Source: Heterotrichella gracilis (Eukaryota > Sar > Xanthophyceae > Tribonematales > Xanthonemataceae). Taken from it: DNA of 64,000 nt. Made by a program: the position numbers and the translations under genes. Location of the stretch: contig JAULBX010019965.1 in NCBI GenBank assembly GCA_032358255.1, forward strand, positions 229,794 through 293,793. The letters are read 5' to 3'. The notes under the pieces were generated by a model. It was not told the origin of the DNA. It worked only from the letters and a program-made list of their open reading frames with translations, and made no database searches. Of the stretch, positions 58,614-64,000 are shown one piece after another (position 1 is the stretch's first letter; every line of letters begins with the position of its first letter).

Positions 58614-59014
58614 ACAGCTCAAGGTGTTGTGCGGCTGCACAAAAGAAGGCAGCAGTGCCAAAATGTGCGCAAACAGCGCGTGCAAGGTTTGCAGTTCCGT
58701 CAGTCAACCCGTTATTGTTCTGCAAAGGAGAATGGGTGCACGGAGGCTGTGTTTGCGAAGGTTTGCAAGGGCAGTACAAGTTTGAAAGCAGGCTCGGTTT
58801 TTGAGTTTCTGCCTTAAAAGTAGGGCACTTGAGTGGGCAGTTTTGTGAACTGAACTTTCTTCTCCGTGGTTGAAAATAGCCCTTCCCCCACAACTTCTCA
58901 CCCCAGAACCTACTTTGCGAGCCATCCCAAGCGAGACCCGCCAGTAACGGCCTGTCTCTTGCTTCGCGCTTGTAACACCTGCTGCCCACAAGCGCTAGTG
59001 TCCATCACCCCGCA
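58614..59014. promoter_or_regulatory. Short divergent promoter region shared by the Sec14-like and DUF1499 genes
   Basis: Only 401 bp (329 if the longer Sec14-like start is used) separates the two start codons, which face away from each other, so the genes probably share a bidirectional promoter. I see no TATA box. Confidence 0.55.
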
Positions 59015-61558
59015 ATGGCACACGCATCGAGCACTTGGGTGGCACTGCCGTTCACCAGCATCGGCTCCTCTACAAGGAGGGCTTCGTTCCGTGCCCCCAG
59101 GCCTGCCACTGTCTGTAAGGCACAGCAGAATGAGCCGGTGGAGTCTTCTTCCAGAAGGTGAGCATGTGATTGCTTTTGCATGCCTGCATGTGGGAACCCA
59201 ACTACTAGCCAGTCACTGTGAATGGGTGTTTGGGATACGCTGAAGGTTGTCTAGTTGGTTGCAGTTTGCAGTAGGAGCTGTGATGGGTTTGTTCATGACG
59301 GGATGCATAGCTTGCTGGGCTGGTGGTAGGCACACACCAGCAATGCCATAGAACCACTGCTCCTAGACAGCCACTCCTTGTGGGTGTGAAAGACCTCTCA
59401 ACAGTGAAAGTAAGCAATGGAAGTGTCTGTCCTAGGCAATAACCTTAGGGCAATGCACCCTGGTCCTCATCCTTTAAGAGATCACCACAAGGCACCCAGT
59501 TGGCCACGTTGGGCATGGCAGTACTGTGCCCCACACCACTGGTATCCTCTGATGGAATGGCCCATTAAAGCAAACACTGCAACCTTTACAGTCTTTACTT
59601 GGGTAGCTTGTGTTTCAAAAAATGGTGGGGGCACAGTGCTGGGAGCTAAAAGCAACCCACCCAATGAATTTTCCACTAGCCATCGCACCTGGTGGTCCTC
59701 CCCTATTATTCACCTCACCCCACAAACCCGCAGGGAGATCCTCCTGAGCAGCGTCAACGTGGCAGTACTAGGCGCGCTGTTCACTTTCGGCACCACCCCA
59801 CGCCCATCCAACATCGGCGTGCAGGACTACGGTGGTGGCATCAAGACACTGTCCCTGTGCCCCCCCACCCCCAACTGCATCTCAACCGCGGAGGAGATGA
59901 ACGACCCAAGGCACTTTGTGCCAGCATGGTGAGGCCGCACTGACAACTATGATACTGATTGGCACCCAATAGGGTATTTCCTTATGTACTATCTGCCCTG
60001 ATACCCTGTACCAATTGCAGCGTGGACACATCTCAACAACCAAAACCCCAAGCCTGTATCCAATTTACTTGCTGCCCTGGTCCTTGGTCAACTGCAGCAT
60101 GTCTGTTCTTGGGGCAGGTATCATCGCTTCTCACTCCCGCTGCCTTAAGGCTTGGTATATCTGCGACCTCCCCTCACCATCACCCCCTGCCTTGGCTGCT
60201 GCAGGAACTACAACCCCCAGGATGGTCGTGGCATGAAGAAGCCAGCCAGCCAGGAGCAGGCCATGCAGGAGCTGTACGATGTGGTGAGCAGCATGCACAT
60301 CCTGAAACCCTAAACCCTTAACTTTACACCCTAAACAGGCCATGCAGGAGCTGTACGATGTGGTGAGCAGGCTACACGCAATGCACACCCTCAAACCCTA
60401 CACTCTAACCTTTGAACCCTGAACTCTACACTAGGCCATGCAGGAGCTGTTAAGATATGGTGAGCAGCCTGTACACAAATGCACACCCTGCAATCCTAAA
60501 CTCGAAAGCAGGCCATGCATGCATTGCACGATGTGATGAGCACATACACCCTCATGTTGACACGCACCCATGATTAGCACTCGCATGAATGCAGTTCTAT
60601 GACCCAAGCCATACTAGTTGCTACTCCCATGGGAGCACACAATTGCTGTGAAAGCCATCCAGTAAAAGTCCTTTGGCACATACGACACCCATGCTGTTCG
60701 CACATCTACATGATGGAATGGCGCAATGCCTATGCATGCCAATTGCCCTTGTCACCTTACGCTTCATGACCCTGCACCCCGCACCGCGGCATACCATGGC
60801 ACAGTGACATGGTATGCTACGGTGCGGGGTGCAGCCCTAGTGCTCTCCCCGTTACCTCATCTGCACATTTCTTCTCAGTGATACTGGCATTCTGACCCAC
60901 ATGGCATGCCCTCCACCATGGCATCACAATCCTGTACGACAATTGCACTATCCACCCATGGCGATGGCATTACCATGGCATCATCCACGGCAAGATCATT
61001 CAGCATGGCATTATGCCATGGCATCACTCCTCCGATACACGTGCACAGGTGTCTGTCCTCAAACCCGACAACTTCACCCCCACGGTTGTCAAGCGCACCG
61101 ACGATTACCTGTACCTGGAGTATGAGAGCCCAACGTTTGGGTTTATCGATGATGTGGAGTTCTGGTTCCCGGCTGACAAGTACGTGTGTGTATTATTGTG
61201 ATTTTGATAGATTGAATTCAAATAAATATACATTTAAAATCTAAATGTGTTTTGTAGTGATTAATGCAAAATAGTTTGGACATGACCTCCTTAAAACACA
61301 AAATACATGAAAGTGTGATCAGAAAACTCACGAACAAGCTACATATCGTTTTCAGGAAGGGGCGGCTGGCCCATACAGAGGCATCCCTTCCCACATGCTG
61401 CTCAATATTATAGCGCTTCCTCCCCCTGCAGGCCCAACACCGTTGAGTACCGCAGCGCCAGCCGCATCGGTGAGAGCGACGGGGACATCAACCGCAAGCG
61501 CATCAAGGCAATCAGGCTGGAGCTGCAGAAGAAGGGGTGGGTGTCAGTTGGATTCTGA
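59015..61558 (+). CDS. Plastid-targeted DUF1499-family protein
   Basis: Exons 59015-59157, 59734-59928, 60205-60283, 61049-61179 and 61432-61558, 224 residues, stop TGA. The first exon is a typical transit peptide, rich in Ser, Arg and Ala (FTSIGSSTRRASFRAPRP, then ATVCKA). A hydrophobic stretch (ILLSSVNVAVLGALFTFG) follows. DUF1499 signatures are LSLCPPTPNCISTAEE, TPTVVKRTDDYLYLEYESP with FIDDVEFWFPAD, and VEYRSASRIGESDGDINRKR near the end. Members occur in cyanobacteria and plastids, often in thylakoid preparations, but no biochemical role is established. The transit peptide plus hydrophobic stretch suggests a thylakoid location; that is inferred. Intron 3 contains three copies of the exon 3 donor region and a long hairpin. 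Confidence 0.9.
60337..60541 (+). repeat. Three tandem decaying copies of the end of DUF1499 exon 3 with its donor
   Basis: Copies at 60337-60370, 60433-60467 and 60509-60541 repeat AGGCCATGCAGGAGCTGTAC with the following GATGTGGTGAGCAG of the true exon end (60257-60290). Decay increases with distance: the first is identical over 33 bases, the second has an insertion that breaks the frame, the third has several substitutions. CCCTAAACCC-like tracts sit between copies. Confidence 0.9.
60772..60834. ncRNA. Near-perfect 63-nt hairpin in DUF1499 intron 3
   Basis: Arms 60772-60798 and 60808-60834 pair at 25 of 27 positions with one symmetric 2-nt mismatch (CG against TA), closed by the 9-nt loop GCACAGTGA. 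As in the hairpin at 34861-34942, the only defect is a 2-nt internal loop within the stem. It may be an intronic small-RNA precursor or a mobile foldback; no sequence is shared between the two hairpins. Confidence 0.5.
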
Positions 61559-62894
61559 GGCACCACTGGAAGCGAGGGGCGGCGGCGGGGTTCTGAGACG
61601 CTGCTGCAATGGGGTGGGCGTGAGTGGACTACTTGAGCCTTCCAAGTACTGCAATGGTAGGACGTTTGGGTGGGAGCGAGGGGCAGGGGGTTGAGCGCAC
61701 AGGTTGCGGGTATCGGTGGGCTTTGGAGGCAAGTTGGACGGTAGCGGCATTAGGTAGAACATGGTGATGATGATGATGATGGCATGGTTGTGGAACTTCC
61801 GCCTTTTGAGTCTGTTTTCGTATGGTGATGATCATATTCATGGGTTTGTGCCACGTGCCAATTTTGATGACAACGTCTACTACCTATTGTGTGCAAACAA
61901 TTACTGTTGAATACTTTGTGCTTGGTTGGGAGATGCACAGTGCCATTGTAACACACTTACACCGTGACAGTCAGTCCGTCACTGTGACCAGGGGTATATA
62001 AACCAGAATTTTGTACATTGAACACCCCTGCCGTGACTGCAGCCGGGCCATCCTGTGGCTGGTATCATACGTACAAGTTTTATTAGGGATGTCAATATCT
62101 GTATTACAATAATTTTGCCTAACAGGCCCTTGGCAATGCCCCAGGATCAAGATGTCGCAGTATACTTATAAGTGCGCAGCGCTGCAGGATTTGACAAATG
62201 TACAATGTACCCCGGCCTGAGTGCCGCACTATGATAATCTATAGCTTATTGCAGTGCCACCGCCACCGCCACCACCACTCATCACTGCTGCGGCGGCCAC
62301 GGCATTGGCGGGTACCCAACTTGGAGGCCCTTGAAGGCCCAGGGGGACATGGCATGAATTTCAAAATTGTTACATCAATTGAATAAAACAAATGCGCATG
62401 TCCATGTCAATTTAAATCTGAGTGGAATGCGGTGCACCAATGCAATTAGTGGAATACAGAAGGTGGGGCATCTTGCGTACATGTTAGGCAACTGTTACAG
62501 CCCAGGCTCCCTCATCCGGTCCAGTCAACCCCACCCATGCCAAGTGAATACAGGAAACAGTTTGAACAAATTGGAAAAGCAGGGAACCGGCGATTACCGA
62601 TAAACCTGTACCGTCATCCTGTGTACCCTAATTCGGACTTCGCAGAACATCAGTCTGACTGCGACATGGACACAGCTCATCAAGCTGGTTCTCCTGTTTG
62701 CTACCTAGGCAGGGTCAGCGCTTGCGTGTGTGCTGTGGGCTATGTATTGTGTATTCATTTTACATCGGTTTGCTGGCCCACCCTAGCAAACCGCGGCCAT
62801 CGTGCCACCCCTCTCCCCCCTTCTCCTCCCTGAAGGGAGTCCCTGACATCCCCTGCAGCGCGCTGAAAATACTCCCCCTCCCCCCCTCCCCCCC
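61559..62894. other. Convergent intergenic region
   Basis: Lies between the DUF1499 stop and the stop of the next minus-strand gene. TGTAA at 61947-61951, 389 bp past the stop, is a candidate green-algal poly(A) signal. A short (ATG)n run sits at about 61760-61780. No coding sequence recognised. Confidence 0.5.
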
Positions 62895-63082
62895 TCACTC
62901 CACCACCAGCACGTTGATCATGTCCGCCCCCACCAGCATGTCCGGCGCCTCCACCCAGCCCCCCAGCTTGGCGTTGCGCACCTTCACATCAGCGGCAAAC
63001 ACCTGGTACAGCCCCGGGCCCAGGAAGGTGGTGGCCACAAGGTGGCGCTGGGTGGACCCCGGCTCGATGTGCAGCTGGATGC
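62895..63082 (-). CDS. Terminal exon of an unidentified gene continuing to the right
   Basis: An acceptor (CCCTGCAG in transcript direction) opens a 188-nt exon that ends at TGA 62897-62895 and encodes 61 residues of high-GC host-like sequence: IQLHIEPGSTQRHLVATTFL, GPGLYQVFAADVKV, VEAPDMLVGADMINVLVVE. The beta-strand-rich pattern would suit the C-terminal sandwich of a trafficking-complex subunit such as TRAPPC9/TRS120, but I do not recognise it securely. No further exon of the gene is evident before the AT-rich insert at 63541. Confidence 0.6.
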
Positions 63083-63540
63083 CTGCAGGGTGGGGAGTGA
63101 GGGGGGTGGGTGGACCGTGGTTGGGGGGTGGGGTGGGGTAGCAGGGGTGAGGGTGAGATGGGTGGTCCTTTGCCATGGCAGGCAGAATGCATGCGTGGAT
63201 GCGTACCCAAACCGCATGATATCAAGGCACGCTCTGTGGCTGCCACCAAGGCATGCCCATTGCTGCATCAACACCACACTCAACACCACAATACACATTG
63301 CCAGCACTCCCTTTGCTGGTGGCCCCCCGCCTCTTCCACCCCCCCCCCCCCTCAACAGTTGGCAGATGCAAAACGAAGGACTGCAAAAAAGAACTCATTT
63401 CGCATCGGCGACAAGTGCGCGAAAAAGTCCCGAAAACGCAACGAAAAACGGACAGAACATGTGTCGCCTCATCCCCCTTTTTTGGATATATATATACAAA
63501 ATGTTGAAATATCGTTCAAAATAAACTTGTGTTTTTAATG
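63083..63540. other. Intron or flank without recognisable features
   Basis: Starts as intron of the gene at 62895-63082, with a G-rich then CA-rich stretch and a poly(C) run at about 63341-63352, and shifts abruptly to AT-rich sequence after about 63480. Nothing coding is recognised. Confidence 0.5.
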
Positions 63541-63993
63541 TTAATATAATTCATGCTAAATCCCTCGAAGCAATCAGACTTTCTAAAATTCTTAATCACC
63601 CTGATGTTGTGTCTAAACTACCCCCTGATATTCAGGAACAAGAAAATATACCTGTCACTACTTATAAGCTTAGTAGCACTATAAGAAACAAAATACTTAA
63701 CTATAAAGACACAGTAAACTCAATATTTGTAGATGATGAGGTCTCGTTCAGTTTAAATACATGCATGTAAATGTGTAAATTCTGATTTCTACAATCTTTA
63801 TCATGGCCACATCATAACCGGTGATTCCAGATTGATACAAAACAGCAAACTGCTTAAATTATTGACAAAGGGACCTAACTATAGAGAACCCCGCACTATA
63901 AACTTTTCAAAGGCATTAAAAGAGATTAAAACATCAATCAGTACTTGTATTGAAAAGCCAACATCAAAACCCAATACAATGCTGCATATTTAA
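63541..63993 (+). pseudogene. AT-rich retroelement fragment, probably Penelope-like, frameshifted
   Basis: A reading frame open from 63541 to about 63768 (KSLEAIRLSKILNHPDVVSK, then TYKLSSTIRNKILNYKDTV) is continued in another frame from about 63760 to TAA 63991-63993: CKC, then YHGHIITGDSRLIQNSKLL and LLTKGPNYREPRTINFSKAL. The HGH-x-x-TGD ... KGP-x-x-REP block following a C-x-C pair is, as I recall, found upstream of the reverse transcriptase in Penelope-like elements, including the Chlamys type of green algae. A one-base frameshift near 63760 breaks it, and it runs close to the window edge. AT content is far above that of host exons. Confidence 0.55.
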
Positions 63994-64000
63994 AGACTGG

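Overview
The window is eukaryotic nuclear DNA, most likely from a chlorophyte green alga. Genes are dense in short introns bounded by GTG(A/G)G(G/T) donors and (G)CAG acceptors, exons are GC-rich, introns are littered with plant/algal-type telomere-like TTTAGGG / CCCTAAA words, and two gene products carry plastid-transit-like N-termini (the carotenoid dioxygenase and a DUF1499 protein). I cannot name the species.

Layout: (1) 1-33578, plus strand: one giant VPS13-family lipid-transfer gene, entering from the left edge. I rebuilt 67 exons that join in a single open frame of 4670 visible residues: extended chorein/groove region, VAB repeats, a low-complexity linker with a coding minisatellite, two C2 domains, the ATG2/VPS13 C-terminal region and a PH-like domain. 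Its introns hold a tRNA-derived SINE (complete, with a 13-bp target duplication), a 5'-truncated second copy, and many decayed copies of neighbouring exon ends. (2) 33579-37776: intergenic, then a plus-strand non-LTR retrotransposon 3' remnant with RNase H, CCHC and PD-(D/E)XK endonuclease, broken by two stops. (3) 37965-43114, minus: a leucine-rich-repeat gene built from ten consecutive 81-nt exons. (4) 45483-49296, minus: NOB1, the 20S pre-rRNA endonuclease, 519 residues. (5) 50410-54921, plus: carotenoid cleavage dioxygenase. (6) 56712-58613, minus: Sec14/CRAL-TRIO lipid-binding protein. (7) 59015-61558, plus: plastid-targeted DUF1499 protein, divergent from the Sec14 gene across about 400 bp. 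(8) 62895-63082, minus: last exon of an unidentified gene. (9) 63541-63993: AT-rich, frameshifted retroelement fragment, probably Penelope-like.

The genes do not form one pathway, although VPS13 and the Sec14 protein both handle lipids and the dioxygenase and DUF1499 protein are plastid-related. The strongest unexplained signal is structural: across the VPS13, NOB1, dioxygenase and DUF1499 genes, introns contain degenerate tandem copies of adjacent exon ends that span the splice junction, and the telomere-like words are oriented by the transcribed strand (TTTAGGG near donors, CCCTAAA near acceptors). This looks like recurrent splice-junction duplication that lengthens introns and can create cassette exons. 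All calls come from reading the sequence; no database search was run.
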